Below, one piece after another: positions 37,151 to 46,509 of a DNA stretch of 64,000 nucleotides (position 1 is the stretch's first letter; each line of letters opens with the position of its first letter). Made by a program: the position numbers and the translations under genes. The stretch is from Ruegeria sp. R14_0 (GTDB lineage Bacteria; Pseudomonadota; Alphaproteobacteria; Rhodobacterales; Rhodobacteraceae), in contig NZ_JAGHRC010000005.1 in assembly GCF_017743975.1 (NCBI RefSeq), forward strand, positions 124,001 through 188,000. Direction: 5' to 3'. Below the pieces are notes generated by a model, which was not told where the DNA came from, did no database searches, and saw nothing but the letters and a program-made list of their open reading frames with translations.

Positions 37151-38944
37151 CTATTCGCCCAGCGCAATCCCTTCGCGGCGCGGATCAGCACCGCCGACCA
37201 GCATGTCGCCGATTTCAATCGCATGCAGGCCAGAGGTCAGATCCCGCGGATTGACCTCGAACCCTAGCCCAATCAGCGTGTCCGAGAACCCTTCGGCCGC
37301 GGTGCCCTGTTCCAGGTCATAGGTTCCAAAACGGTTGACCAGATGCGGCAACGACAGAGCCTGCTGCACGTCCATGTCCCAATCCGCCCAGGCGATGATT
37401 GACTTGGCCACATAGCCGATGATGCGGCTGCCACCCGGTGACCCGATGGCCAGAACGGGCGCGCCGTCCTGCATCACGATCGTCGGACTCATGGACGAGC
37501 GTGGACGCTTGCCCGGTTCCAGCCTGTTGGCAATCGGCACGCCGTTGCTATGAGTTTTGAAGGAAAAATCCGTCAACTCGTTGTTCAGCAGGAACCCGTT
37601 GGTCATCAGCCGCGAGCCAAAGCCGTTTTCGATGGTCGTCGTCATCGACAGCACATTGCCATACTGGTCCACGATCGAGATATGCGAGGTCGAGGGCAGC
37701 TCGATCGAGACATCATCGGCCCAGTTCGACGCGTGATCGAATTCGGGATTGCCCGGAGCAATTTCTATCAGGGCAGATTCGCCGCTCAGCAGTGCGCCAC
37801 GCTCGGACAGGTAGGCAGGGTCCACCAGACCCTGCGTCGGCATTGGGACAAAATCGTGATCGGCCATATAGCGACCGCGATCCGCAAAAGCCAAACGCGA
37901 GGCATCGCCGATCAGACGCCAAGAATTCGCATCCTCGGGTCCCATTGCGGCAAGATCATAGCCGTCCAGCATGCCCAGAATCTGGCCGACGGTCAGAGCA
38001 CCCGATGAAGGCGGGCCCATTCCACAAACCTCATACGCGCGATAGGTGGCGCAGACCGGCTCACGCTCAATCACCTGATACAGCGCCAGGTCGATACCCG
38101 ACAGAACACCCGGATTGCCCGGCGCGTTGCGGACGGTACTTACGATACCCGCAGCGATCTCTCCACCGTAAAACCCTGCCGACCCTTCGCTGGCCAGAAC
38201 CCGCAGCGTTTCCGCATATGCCGGGTTCATCAGGCGTTGCCCCTGCTCAAGCGGTTTGCCGTCCGGCAGGAAATACGCGGCAGTTTCCGGAAAGCGCGAT
38301 AACCTTTCGGCATCGTTCTGAACCAGATTGGCCAGCCGCGGCGAAACAAGGAACCCCTCGTCTGCCAGAGCAATGCCGTCTGCAAACAGGCCTGGCCAAG
38401 GGCTGCGCCCCCAACGCCGATGTGCTTCTTCCATCAGGGCGGGCGTACCGGGCGTGCCAACGGACAAGCCACCCACGACCGCGTCAAAGAATTTCAGTGG
38501 CTCGCCGTTTTCGTCATGAAACAGTCTGTGGTTTGCCTCTAGCGGCGCGGTTTCGCGTCCATCCAACGTGGTCAATTCACCCGTTGCGGCGTCATACCAG
38601 ACCAGAAACGCTCCGCCGCCAAGACCCGAGGATTGAGGCTCAACCAGCCCCAGCACGACCTGAACAGCGACCATAGCGTCCGCTGCCGAGCCACCGGCGC
38701 GCAAAACCTTGGCACCTGCTTCAACGGCCAATGGGTTTGCTGCGGCGACCATCCAGTTCTCAGACGTGACCGGCTGCCCGGCCATCTTTGCCTCAAGCGC
38801 GGCTACGACTTCTTCGGTCAGACCTTGCGCCTGCCCTTCGGACGCGCCTTCGGGTGCAACCGAATCCGCCGTTTCCTGAGCAACCGACGGCCCGGCCAGA
38901 ACCATCGCTGACACCAACACTCCTGAAATCAGACTTCGTTTCAT
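37151..38944 (-). CDS. ggt: Gamma-glutamyltransferase
   Basis: The 597-residue precursor is exported by a Sec signal peptide (about residues 1-22, cleaved after SVA). It is an Ntn-hydrolase that cleaves itself before the catalytic threonine at about residue 419 in STSHISIVDQYGN, giving large and small subunits. The substrate loop GGAFLVWYDA and the late SPGGSRIIGYVA are typical. It acts in the periplasm on glutathione and other gamma-glutamyl compounds. A perfect AGGAGG site lies upstream. The following gene encodes an FAD-dependent 2-hydroxyacid dehydrogenase. Confidence 0.95.
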   Translation of the reverse strand: MKRSLISGVLVSAMVLAGPSVAQETADSVAPEGASEGQAQGLTEEVVAALEAKMAGQPVTSENWMVAAANPLAVEAGAKVLRAGGSAADAMVAVQVVLGLVEPQSSGLGGGAFLVWYDAATGELTTLDGRETAPLEANHRLFHDENGEPLKFFDAVVGGLSVGTPGTPALMEEAHRRWGRSPWPGLFADGIALADEGFLVSPRLANLVQNDAERLSRFPETAAYFLPDGKPLEQGQRLMNPAYAETLRVLASEGSAGFYGGEIAAGIVSTVRNAPGNPGVLSGIDLALYQVIEREPVCATYRAYEVCGMGPPSSGALTVGQILGMLDGYDLAAMGPEDANSWRLIGDASRLAFADRGRYMADHDFVPMPTQGLVDPAYLSERGALLSGESALIEIAPGNPEFDHASNWADDVSIELPSTSHISIVDQYGNVLSMTTTIENGFGSRLMTNGFLLNNELTDFSFKTHSNGVPIANRLEPGKRPRSSMSPTIVMQDGAPVLAIGSPGGSRIIGYVAKSIIAWADWDMDVQQALSLPHLVNRFGTYDLEQGTAAEGFSDTLIGLGFEVNPRDLTSGLHAIEIGDMLVGGADPRREGIALGE

Positions 38945-39012
38945 CGTATCCTCCTGAAAAAATGCGTGGGTAAAAACGGCACAGCCCGCTGATCTACGCG
39001 GGCACAGCCTGA

Positions 39013-39999
39013 TCAGAGCATTGCGGGAACCACCTGATCCGGAGGGCGGTGGCCGTCTTCGAAGGTTTTGATATTGATAATGACCTTCTCGCCCATTTCG
39101 ACCCGACCCTCCAGCGTAGCCGACCCCATATGGGGCAGCAGCACAACATTGGGCAACTGCCGCAACCTTGGGTTCACATCCGTTCCGTTTTCGTAAACGT
39201 CCAAACCAGCCCCGGCGATCTCACCCGAGCGGATCTGGCGGGTCAGCGCGTTCTCGTCAATCACTTCGCCGCGCGACGTATTCACGATAACAGCTGTTGG
39301 CTTAAGCAACTTGAGCCGCCGCGCATTCATCAGATGGAAGGTCGAAGGCGTCGACGGACAATGGACCGAGATCACATCCATCCGGGCCACCATCTGGTCA
39401 AGGCTTTCCCAATAGGTCGCCTCCAATTCCTGTTCCGTTTCCGGGCGAAGCCTGCGGCGATTGTGGTAATGCACCTGCATCCCAAACGCGCTGGCGCGAC
39501 GCGCCACGGCCTGACCGATGCGGCCCATGCCCAGAATACCCAAGCGCCGACCGCCGATACGCCCGCCCAACAAGGCATTCGGCGCCCAACCGGCCCAATC
39601 GCCCTGCTGCATGACGGACAGCCCCTCGGGAATGCGCCGCGTCACGGCCAGGATCAGCGCCATCGTCATGTCCGCCGTGTCATCAGTCAGAACACCCGGT
39701 GTGTTCGACACCAGAATGCCCCGCTGACGCGCGGTCGCGACATCGATATTGTCGACACCCGCCCCGTAATTCGCGATCAGCCGCAGGTTTTCGCCCGCCT
39801 GGCCCAGCAGGCCCCCATCGATCGTATCGGTCACGGTTGGCACAAGAACATCGGCGGTCTTGACCGCCTCAACCAGTTCTTCGCGGGTCATAGGGGTATC
39901 GGTGTCGCGCAACTGCACATCGAACAATTCGCTCAACCGGGTTTCAACCGCCTCGGGCAACCGTCGCGTAACGACAACACTCAGACGTTCTCTTGGCAC
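39013..39999 (-). CDS. D-2-hydroxyacid dehydrogenase (glyoxylate/hydroxypyruvate reductase type)
   Basis: The 328-residue protein belongs to the NAD(P)-dependent D-isomer dehydrogenases. Residues about 150-190 hold the cofactor motif GRRLGILGMGRIGQAVARR. The catalytic Arg, Glu and His lie in NTSRGEVID, ENG and LLPHMGS. It reduces a 2-keto acid such as glyoxylate or hydroxypyruvate, or oxidises the hydroxy acid. GTG 39999 is preferred over the ATG at 40122, because GGGAGG lies eight bases upstream and MPRERLSVVVTRRLP begins where the family begins. Confidence 0.88.
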   Translation of the reverse strand: MPRERLSVVVTRRLPEAVETRLSELFDVQLRDTDTPMTREELVEAVKTADVLVPTVTDTIDGGLLGQAGENLRLIANYGAGVDNIDVATARQRGILVSNTPGVLTDDTADMTMALILAVTRRIPEGLSVMQQGDWAGWAPNALLGGRIGGRRLGILGMGRIGQAVARRASAFGMQVHYHNRRRLRPETEQELEATYWESLDQMVARMDVISVHCPSTPSTFHLMNARRLKLLKPTAVIVNTSRGEVIDENALTRQIRSGEIAGAGLDVYENGTDVNPRLRQLPNVVLLPHMGSATLEGRVEMGEKVIINIKTFEDGHRPPDQVVPAML

Positions 40000-40137
40000 C
40001 TCTGCCCTCCCACTGCTTTGCAAACCTTCGCACGCCATGGCATCGTGGCGCAGGATAAGGCGGGGCACAAGAACCCCATAGGCATTGAGTCGACCTTTTT
40101 TCGCACCAAGAACAACAGGCACAAGAGCAGACAGTAA

Positions 40138-40659
40138 GTGAGTGGTTTTCTACCCGTAATTCGCCTTGTTCCGGCGGCATTCACCCTTTTTCTGACCGTG
40201 TTCGGTGCGATAGCCGCCAGCGCGCAGGACAGTCGTGGCCCGGTGACCAACCTGCCCCTGCCGCGCTATGTCTCGATGAAGGCAGCCGAGGGCAACGTGC
40301 GCCGGGGTCCGTCCCTGACACATCGAATCGACTGGGTATTCAAACGCCGGGGCATGCCGCTGCAGATCACAGCCGAATACGGGAACTGGCGTCGGGTTCA
40401 GGATCGCGACGGAGCCGGAGGATGGGTGCACTACGCTCTTCTGTCCGGGGTGCGCACCGTGCTGGTCGAACCCGAGTTGCTGACCGTCCACACCAGCCCC
40501 GACCCGCAGGCGCCAATCAGCGCCCAATTCGAATCTGGTGTTGTTGCACGCCTTGGCACCTGCTCGATCGACTGGTGCCAGATTTCAGCCGGTGGGTACC
40601 GCGGCTGGGCCCAGAAATCCAACCTTTGGGGCGTGGACCCTGCCGAGATCCGCGAGTAG
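40138..40659 (+). CDS. Exported SH3-domain protein
   Basis: The 173-residue precursor starts with GTG and has a Sec signal peptide (about residues 1-30, cleaved after SAQ or ASA). Two bacterial SH3-like segments follow: NVRRGPSLTHRIDWVFKRRG with GGWVHYALLSG, and LTVHTSPDPQAPISAQFE with YRGWAQKSNLWG. Such domains bind cell-wall peptides. Similar single-protein SH3 exports are common in Rhodobacterales. It is divergent from the 2-hydroxyacid dehydrogenase (138 bp). Confidence 0.85.
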   Translation: MSGFLPVIRLVPAAFTLFLTVFGAIAASAQDSRGPVTNLPLPRYVSMKAAEGNVRRGPSLTHRIDWVFKRRGMPLQITAEYGNWRRVQDRDGAGGWVHYALLSGVRTVLVEPELLTVHTSPDPQAPISAQFESGVVARLGTCSIDWCQISAGGYRGWAQKSNLWGVDPAEIRE

Positions 40660-40668
40660 CCCTGCAGA

Positions 40669-41577
40669 TCAGGACGTACGCGCGATAAAATCGCAGGTCC
40701 GCTCGACCAATTGCGGACCGACGTCTTCCTGAAGAAAATGCGCCGCATTCGGCAGTATTACGTGCGGCTGACCGGCAGCACCTGGGCACAACTTCTGAAA
40801 CACTTTGTCAATTCCGGCCATGACCTTGTCATCTGCCCCAAATGCCGTCAGGACAGGGGTCTGCAACCCTCGGATCACGTCCCACGCTTTGCGGTTCGGC
40901 GCTGACGATGGATCATCCGGCGAAGACGGAACCAGCATCGGAAACTGTCGCGCTCCTGCCTTGTAGCTTTCGTCCGGGAACGGCGCGTCATAAGCGGCGA
41001 TCACGTCTTCGGACATCGGCGAAACAGTTCCGCCCTTCAAAATACCTCCAGCCGGGAAAACGGGTACCTCCTGGCTGAACTTACGCCAATTCTCGAACGC
41101 TTCACCCATGGGTTGGTCACCCGTCGGTAGCGCCGTATTGGCCACGACGATACGTGCGAAGCGTTCCGGCATCTCAGCCCAAAGCCGCAGTCCGATCAGC
41201 CCACCCCAGTCCTGACAGACCAGAGTGATCCTGCGCAGATCGGTTTTGCGCAACCACTCACCCATCCATCGCACATGCCTTTCATAGGTGTAATCGTCAC
41301 GCTCGGTCGGTTTGTCCGAGCGCCCGAATCCAATCAAATCCGGTGCGACCGCACGGTGTCCCTGCGCGACGAAACCCGCGATCATGTGACGATAGAGATA
41401 CGACCAGCTGGGTTCACCATGCATCATCAAAATGGGATCTGCGTTCTGCGGCCCCTCATCCACATGATGCACCCGCAGTTGACCACCCTCTGTGTCGTCA
41501 ACTTGCGTATAGTTCGGAGCAAACGGATAATCCGAAAGCCCCTGAAACCGATCATCCGGCGCGCGAAGAAACTTCAT
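40669..41577 (-). CDS. Alpha/beta hydrolase, haloalkane dehalogenase-like
   Basis: The 302-residue protein has the haloalkane dehalogenase pattern. The oxyanion segment HGEPSWSYLYR lies at 53-63, the nucleophile Asp123 sits in CQDWGG, and the halide-binding Trp124 follows directly. The base His is in LPNAAHFLQED near the C-terminus. Such enzymes replace halogen by hydroxyl on haloalkanes. Cytoplasmic, no signal peptide. Other alpha/beta hydrolases such as epoxide hydrolases share the fold, but the DW pair favours dehalogenase. It is a single gene between the SH3 protein and tRNA-Gln. Confidence 0.82.
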   Translation of the reverse strand: MKFLRAPDDRFQGLSDYPFAPNYTQVDDTEGGQLRVHHVDEGPQNADPILMMHGEPSWSYLYRHMIAGFVAQGHRAVAPDLIGFGRSDKPTERDDYTYERHVRWMGEWLRKTDLRRITLVCQDWGGLIGLRLWAEMPERFARIVVANTALPTGDQPMGEAFENWRKFSQEVPVFPAGGILKGGTVSPMSEDVIAAYDAPFPDESYKAGARQFPMLVPSSPDDPSSAPNRKAWDVIRGLQTPVLTAFGADDKVMAGIDKVFQKLCPGAAGQPHVILPNAAHFLQEDVGPQLVERTCDFIARTS

Positions 41578-41842
41578 GACCTTTCCCCCTATGATTCCCG
41601 ACCTGAGTCACTCTGGCCGATTGATGGCGATACAAGCCGCTACAAAAGACAGGTCTCAGGCTAATTCGAGCCGAATGATCACCGTCGACCTGACTGATAT
41701 TCCGATTTCAAAAACCCTGATATCTGCGCCTTCCACCTTGAAAGATCGGGCTGCAGGTCAATGAAGACAAGCCACGTTAACACCACCAAATGCGCCCCTT
41801 GTATTTTTTTTCAAACGGCGCTCATTTTTTGTAGGAAAGGTC
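41578..41842. other. Intergenic region upstream of tRNA-Gln
   Basis: About 265 bp with A/T-rich tracts, including a run of Ts. I see no reading frame of quality. It contains the promoter of the minus-strand dehalogenase-like gene on its left side. Confidence 0.45.
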
Positions 41843-41871
41843 TTGAACCCGCCGATCAACAATCGTAGACA
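41843..41871 (+). promoter_or_regulatory. Possible promoter of tRNA-Gln
   Basis: TTGAAC (41843-41848) and TAGACA (41866-41871) are separated by 17 bp. Transcription would start a few bases before the tRNA. The -10 match is weak, so this is a candidate only. Confidence 0.4.
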
Positions 41872-41883
41872 GCGCCTCACCGT

Positions 41884-41958
41884 TGGGGTGTAGCCAAGTG
41901 GTAAGGCAGCGGTTTTTGGTACCGTGTATCGTAGGTTCGAATCCTACCACCCCAGCCA
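41884..41958 (+). tRNA. tRNA-Gln (anticodon TTG)
   Basis: A complete cloverleaf of 75 nt with encoded CCA. The acceptor stem TGGGGTG pairs with CACCCCA, the D-arm holds AGTGGTAA, the anticodon loop shows TTTTTGG with anticodon TTG, and the T-arm reads GTAGG-TTCGAAT-CCTAC. The discriminator is G. The last 20 bases including CCA are repeated exactly at 48661-48680, so the gene serves as the attachment site of an integrated element while remaining intact. Confidence 0.97.
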
Positions 41959-41959
41959 C
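41940..41959 (+). repeat. attL-like direct repeat at the tRNA-Gln 3' end
   Basis: The sequence AATCCTACCACCCCAGCCAC is the 3' end of tRNA-Gln with one following base. The identical 20-mer is found at 48661. Confidence 0.88.
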
Positions 41960-42015
41960 CTTTTCCAGAAAATCCAGGAAAATAAGGGGCGACAGAGCCT
42001 CCGGAAAATCCGATG

Positions 42016-42043
42016 TGTGTCAGCATTCGGAAACTGTGACACA
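42016..42043. repeat. Inverted repeat upstream of the integrase remnant
   Basis: TGTGTCA and TGACACA face each other with a 14-nt spacer, between the tRNA and the integrase start. A further TGACAC half follows at 42049-42054. It could be a recombinase or excisionase arm site, or part of the integrase promoter. Confidence 0.4.
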
Positions 42044-42047
42044 TGCT

Positions 42048-42524
42048 ATGACACAGCCAGCCAAAAATCGACCCAGCAGTCGGTTGCGCAAACCCCGTTA
42101 TCATGCGGGACCCTACCTCATGCGCCGCAGCCGTATTTTCTATTTCCGAAAACGCCTGCCAAAAAAACTATCAAACCAGTTTCTTTGCCTGTCGCTGCGA
42201 ACCGACCTCCCGCTCGACGCCGTGAAGCGCGCAGCCGCGTTGCTCACCGTCCTCGAGCAGATGGAGAAAACACACGTGGACGCACTGATTAAAGATTCGC
42301 TGAACGCCGAGAACGCCAAAGCCGTCTTGACCGAGATGCTACGCTCAGCACTTGAGGGCATGCTACAAGAGCAAAACCAAGACACTGCCTTGAGCGCTGG
42401 CGAGGTCGACTGAAGGATCGAAGCACTGCAGGAAGAAAACCGCCGTCTTCGGCAGGCCGCAAGAACAAGACAATGGACCGACGTCGAACCGTTCCCGGTT
42501 ATCCTGGCTTGCAACCTCTTTTAA
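42048..42524 (+). pseudogene. Truncated tyrosine-recombinase (phage-type integrase) remnant
   Basis: From ATG 42048 the frame encodes the N-terminal part of a Rhodobacterales site-specific integrase: YHAGPYLMRRSRIFYFRKRL, then LSLRTDLPLDAVKRAAALL, and a helical stretch. It is interrupted by TGA at 42411-42413. The same frame resumes as RIEALQEENRRLRQAARTRQ, which continues the coiled segment, and ends at TAA 42524. The core-binding and catalytic domains (Arg, His-x-x-Arg, Tyr) are missing. The position next to the tRNA fits an integrase that has lost function by a nonsense change and deletion. Confidence 0.72.
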
Positions 42525-42845
42525 AGCTCTACACTGGAAATAGAAGTAACCTTGCCCAACTGGCATAACAGTACATGTACTGATCCATTGTATGTTCGCT
42601 GGATCACCAAAAATACGATGCTTTTCTTGAATTTGGATCGACATGTTCAATGAAGAGGTTCGCCTTAGGTCTTCTTTCTGTCTTTCTTTCAGCCAACGCC
42701 ACCTGATGCGGCTGTGCGGCCCGTCGGAGGAGACATCCGACGCGAGCGCTATATCCAATTCAACTCGAACTCTTGGATTGCGGAACTTTTGCCTGTCGTC
42801 GTATTGAGAACAGACACGCGTTTGGCGACATCCCTAAATGATACG
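42525..42845. other. Degenerate region after the integrase remnant
   Basis: About 320 bp without a convincing gene. It probably holds scrambled island DNA and the promoter of the DMT permease. A small inverted repeat GTCGGA/TCCGAC occurs at about 42722-42740. Confidence 0.4.
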
Positions 42846-43793
42846 ATGACCTCTGCTGAACCCATACCTCAATCACCGGATCGCACCCTTGTCGGCGTTG
42901 CGCTGATGCTGGGGTTTTGCCTAACCGCTCCTTTGCTGGATGTGTCTGCGAAACTCGCGTCGACCAGTGTGCCGGTTGGGCAGATTACGGCTGCTCGGTT
43001 TGTGGTGCAATGCGCGCTAATGGCGCCTTTCATCTGGATAATGGGACTGTCGTTGCGCGTGGCGAAAGGTCAGGTGATGGTGCTGGTTTTCCGCTCATTG
43101 CTGCTGGTGTTCGCAACATTTTGCTTCATTGCCGCGATCCGGGTGATGCCCCTTGCCGATGCGCTGGCAATCGTATTCGTTGCCCCTTTCATCGTCTTGT
43201 TGGTCGGCAAGTTTTATCTTGGTGAAGACGTCGGCCCGCGTCGCGTTGGCGCGGCGCTTGTGGGGTTTGTCGGGGTGTTGTTCGTCATCCAGCCCAGTTT
43301 CGCAGCTTTCGGCGCGGTTGCCATTATTCCACTTGGCACGGCAGTTGCCTTCGCTTTGTACATTCTTTTGACCCGGGGATTGTCGCGTCGGGTGCACCCT
43401 GTGACCCTGCAATTCCACACCGGCCTGATCGCCAGCCTGTTTTGCATTCCAGCTCTAATTGTTGCGCAAGATTCCGGCTCTGATTTATTTGATCCCGTTT
43501 GGCCGACAGATATCGCGTTGTTGTGGCTTTTGGGCGCTGGCTTTTTCGCGACGGTGAGCCACATCATGATGACCTATGCGCTGTCTTTTGCACCTTCCGT
43601 CACGCTGGCACCGCTGCAGTATTTTGAGCTGCCGGTCGCAACTTTGTTCGGCTATCTTGTCTTCAATGATTTCCCGAACACGCTTAGCCTGCTTGGCATT
43701 GCCATCATCATCAGTGCGGGGCTGTACATGATACATCGCGAAAGGGTGGCGGCCAGACAGTTGGTCACCGTACGTGCCGTACCTCCAGTCTAA
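42846..43793 (+). CDS. EamA/DMT superfamily permease
   Basis: The 315-residue inner-membrane protein has ten predicted transmembrane helices in two EamA repeats. The first runs from LVGVALMLGFCLTAPLLDV; the second starts near VAIIPLGTAVAFALYILLTRG. The motif PLQYFELPVATLFGYLVFNDFP is typical of the S-adenosylmethionine/drug-metabolite exporter branch. ATG 42846 is chosen because the helix follows after about 18 residues; upstream residues look non-coding. The substrate is unknown. It is the first intact gene of the island. Confidence 0.85.
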   Translation: MTSAEPIPQSPDRTLVGVALMLGFCLTAPLLDVSAKLASTSVPVGQITAARFVVQCALMAPFIWIMGLSLRVAKGQVMVLVFRSLLLVFATFCFIAAIRVMPLADALAIVFVAPFIVLLVGKFYLGEDVGPRRVGAALVGFVGVLFVIQPSFAAFGAVAIIPLGTAVAFALYILLTRGLSRRVHPVTLQFHTGLIASLFCIPALIVAQDSGSDLFDPVWPTDIALLWLLGAGFFATVSHIMMTYALSFAPSVTLAPLQYFELPVATLFGYLVFNDFPNTLSLLGIAIIISAGLYMIHRERVAARQLVTVRAVPPV

Positions 43794-44109
43794 GGCTATA
43801 CGCCCGACCCAAAGCAGCCATTTGCGCCAGCCGCATCGAAGGTCTGGTTCGAGCCCAAAGCGGACTGTCAAATACCCGATCTAAGTGGGTGGCTGAAGAA
43901 ACAAGCTTTCGTTGATAACCTTTGCGATGGAGATTTCAGATCGACAGCAAGTTCACGGCAAAAATATGAAAGTCTTCACCGGAAAATCTCTACTATTCGT
44001 TCTCGAGAGTAGTAACTGAACCTTTTGCCAAGTTACTTTCAACGCGAGCTAATATACCTTCATTTCAGAAGGCGGCTGGACAACGCTCAGTCCTGTAGGG
44101 AGCCTACAA
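43794..44109. other. Intergenic region within the island
   Basis: These 316 bp contain no gene I can support. The right part is A/T-rich and should contain the promoter of the AI-2E-family gene, whose ribosome-binding site AGGGAGCC lies at 44096-44103. Confidence 0.45.
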
Positions 44110-45204
44110 ATGAAAAAGGGTATGCATCATAAAGATCCTGCTCCAAACTTCTTAGGGCTCACGTTCTGGTATCAGTTGGTCGTGCTGGTGTTCTTGACGA
44201 TAGCGTCGTTAGTCCTCGCTTCGTCTGTACTGGTCCCCCTGTGTTTTGCGGCCCTCTTGTTCGTTCTCCTCACAGCGACTGCGGATCGCATTAGCAGATT
44301 CAAGATATTTGGAAGTACCGTCCCGAAGTGGCTTGCGCATTTGGCCGCGATTTCAATTGTGTTAATCGGCCTTTCGCTTGTGTTGTCGATACTATCCAGT
44401 CAAGCAGGCGAGGTTTCGGAAGCGTTTCCACGCTATGAGGAACGGTTTTCCAGCATAGTCGCAAAGCTGGTATCACTGGTTGGGCAAGACAACTATGCAG
44501 CCGCGGTAAAGGCTTTGGAACAAATCAACCTGGCTGGGTTCGCGACAGGAGTGATCGGGTCTGCTGGGGCGTTCCTAAGCGCTTTTTTCCTGGTGCTGCT
44601 CTATGTGCCATTCATGTTGGTTGAACGCGTTCCAATGCGCGCCAAAATCAAGCTCGCAATCAAAGACAGGGAAGCCGCTGAAAAAGTTCGTCGTGTTCTT
44701 GAGAGCACGTCGGACAGCATTCAAAGATATGTTGGCATCAAAACGCTGGTGAGTGCACTGACTGGCTTGGGCAGTTATGCCGTAATGGCATCCGTCGGCC
44801 TGGACTTCTCTGAAACCTGGGCCGTTCTTGCGTTTTTGTTGAATTTTGTCCCGACAATCGGCTCTATAGTCGGCGTCGCGCTTCCTTCAATCGTCGCACT
44901 GGTACAGTTTGAAGAAGTCGTGCCCTTTCTTGTGGTTCTGATTGGTTGTGGCGCAGTTCAATTCTCTATCGGCAATATCCTGGAGCCAATGCTGCTTGGG
45001 AAAAGCCTGAATTTGTCGCCTTTCATGGTCATTTTGGCGCTCACGTTTTGGACAGCGATCTGGGGCATTGCCGGCGCGTTAATGAGTGTTCCGATCACCG
45101 TGTGCATCATGATTGTGCTTTCAAACATCCCGTCTACTCAGCCATTCGCCATACTGATGTCCGGTGACGGGAAGATAAGCAACACTGACGCCGTGAACAA
45201 TTAA
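44110..45204 (+). CDS. AI-2E family transporter (UPF0118)
   Basis: The 364-residue membrane protein has about eight helices. The N-terminal pair (LVVLVFLTIASLVLASSVLVPLCFAAL) is followed by a soluble helical region (about 95-150), and then the conserved C-terminal block with LLNFVPTIGSIVGVALPSI and LEPMLLGKSLNLSPFMVILAL. The family includes TqsA and sodium-proton antiporters, so quorum-signal export is not implied. Base composition is lower in G+C than the core genes nearby, consistent with transfer. Confidence 0.88.
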   Translation: MKKGMHHKDPAPNFLGLTFWYQLVVLVFLTIASLVLASSVLVPLCFAALLFVLLTATADRISRFKIFGSTVPKWLAHLAAISIVLIGLSLVLSILSSQAGEVSEAFPRYEERFSSIVAKLVSLVGQDNYAAAVKALEQINLAGFATGVIGSAGAFLSAFFLVLLYVPFMLVERVPMRAKIKLAIKDREAAEKVRRVLESTSDSIQRYVGIKTLVSALTGLGSYAVMASVGLDFSETWAVLAFLLNFVPTIGSIVGVALPSIVALVQFEEVVPFLVVLIGCGAVQFSIGNILEPMLLGKSLNLSPFMVILALTFWTAIWGIAGALMSVPITVCIMIVLSNIPSTQPFAILMSGDGKISNTDAVNN

Positions 45205-45330
45205 GCGCGAGAGACGTTCGCTAATCTGGACGGCGGTTTAGTTCTGACCAAACTGGCTAACATACGCGTCGGACTCGCACGCAAAATTCGAAAAACCGTA
45301 CGAAGGTTGAGATTCAAGAATAAACGCTCA

Positions 45331-46224
45331 CTACTTAACGTTTGGAAAAACGAAGTTCAGTGCTTTTGGTTCGATTGAAACCTCAAAGCGTTGATCGATC
45401 ATCGGCTCGCCGTCCAAATTCATATGAAACGGCTGGGAGGTTTCCAGAACCATAGATCTCAGGCGAGAGCGCTGTACAACACCATCCTTTGGATCCGAAA
45501 TATCCGGCAGTCTGCCAAAGGGCAGGTTTTCTGGCATTAAACGCTCTGCGGAAAGCACGCTTAAATCGAGCAACCCGTCGGACACTTCCGCTGCGGGCGC
45601 CACGTCAAAACCGCCACCTGCATAGCGGCTGTTCGCAATCGCGATCGCGGAAATGGAAACGTCGTACGAGTCTCCACTATCGATTGCGATTTTCGCCAGA
45701 ACGGACTTCGCATCAGATAAACGAGCAAGCCCGAAAAGTGTGTACGCGAGGCCGCCGAGCCTTTTCTTCATTTCCTTGGGTGTCGTTGCGGTGATCATCG
45801 CTCCAAAACCGCCGCTTGCAACATTTACAAACGGTCTGCCGTTTATGTATCCGACATCGATAGGCCGCGCGTCTCCCGATGCAGCAACTCGAACAGATGT
45901 TGCCAAGTCCAAACCCTTATCACCAAAAGACCGGGCGAAATCGTTCGCTGTCCCCAAGGGAACAAGGCCTAGCGAGACAGGCGACTTTGCCTTCAACTTC
46001 AAAACAGCCCTCGCAACCGAGTTCAAAGTGCCGTCACCACCGCCAGCGATTATCCGAGTTACCCCGTCGCCCACGGCTTCTCGAAGCGTCTTCTTCAAGT
46101 CTTTTCCTGACCAAGGAATACACACCCTAATGCCAAGCTCTTTTTCTAATGGACGGACAGCAGAACGCAGATCGGGTCTTGCTGCGGACTTCCTATTGAG
46201 AACTAGCAGGATACGTTTGGCCAT
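45331..46224 (-). CDS. Diacylglycerol kinase family (YegS/BmrU-like) lipid kinase
   Basis: The 297-residue protein contains the kinase signature GGGDGTLNSV at 61-70 and PLGTANDFARSFG at about 88-100. The C-terminal beta-sandwich (PFHMNLDGEPMIDQRFEVSI) is typical. It phosphorylates a lipid hydroxyl using ATP; YegS acts on phosphatidylglycerol, DgkB on diacylglycerol. The substrate here is unknown. It is convergent with the AI-2E-family gene (126 bp gap). Codon use resembles that of the AI-2E-family gene more than that of the core genes. Confidence 0.88.
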   Translation of the reverse strand: MAKRILLVLNRKSAARPDLRSAVRPLEKELGIRVCIPWSGKDLKKTLREAVGDGVTRIIAGGGDGTLNSVARAVLKLKAKSPVSLGLVPLGTANDFARSFGDKGLDLATSVRVAASGDARPIDVGYINGRPFVNVASGGFGAMITATTPKEMKKRLGGLAYTLFGLARLSDAKSVLAKIAIDSGDSYDVSISAIAIANSRYAGGGFDVAPAAEVSDGLLDLSVLSAERLMPENLPFGRLPDISDPKDGVVQRSRLRSMVLETSQPFHMNLDGEPMIDQRFEVSIEPKALNFVFPNVK

Positions 46225-46509
46225 GGTTCAAGCATAAAGCCCTAACATTTTGGAGCAACCGCCTTAAAACTTCTAAATGCAAGAGGCGCTCCCGCAATCG
46301 AAATTTTGTTTGTGCCAGCCAACCCCTAAGTGACGGTAGTCAGCTTTGTCCGCAGAGTAGACTTTGAGCCCATAGTGTCCAATGCTGAGATTTGCAGGAA
46401 TGGCAGCTTTTGTCATCGCAACTGCGGCGGTAATCCGGCGCTTTCTGCGGCCGGTTTGTTATCAGGACATCCCAACCGACCTTCTGCCCGAGAAATTGTG
46501 AGGCCGCCA

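Noticed and set aside
42363..42758. Minus-strand frame of 131 codons across the integrase remnant
   Set aside because: No family features. It overlaps the better supported integrase remnant and crosses degenerate DNA.
44110..45204. Quorum-sensing AI-2 exporter
   Set aside because: The family name AI-2E covers antiporters and proteins of unknown role. No lux or other signal gene is near.
46400..46501. Short plus-strand frame of 33 codons before the SDR gene
   Set aside because: It has a hydrophobic start and a following TGA, but is too short and lacks a ribosome-binding site at the right distance.
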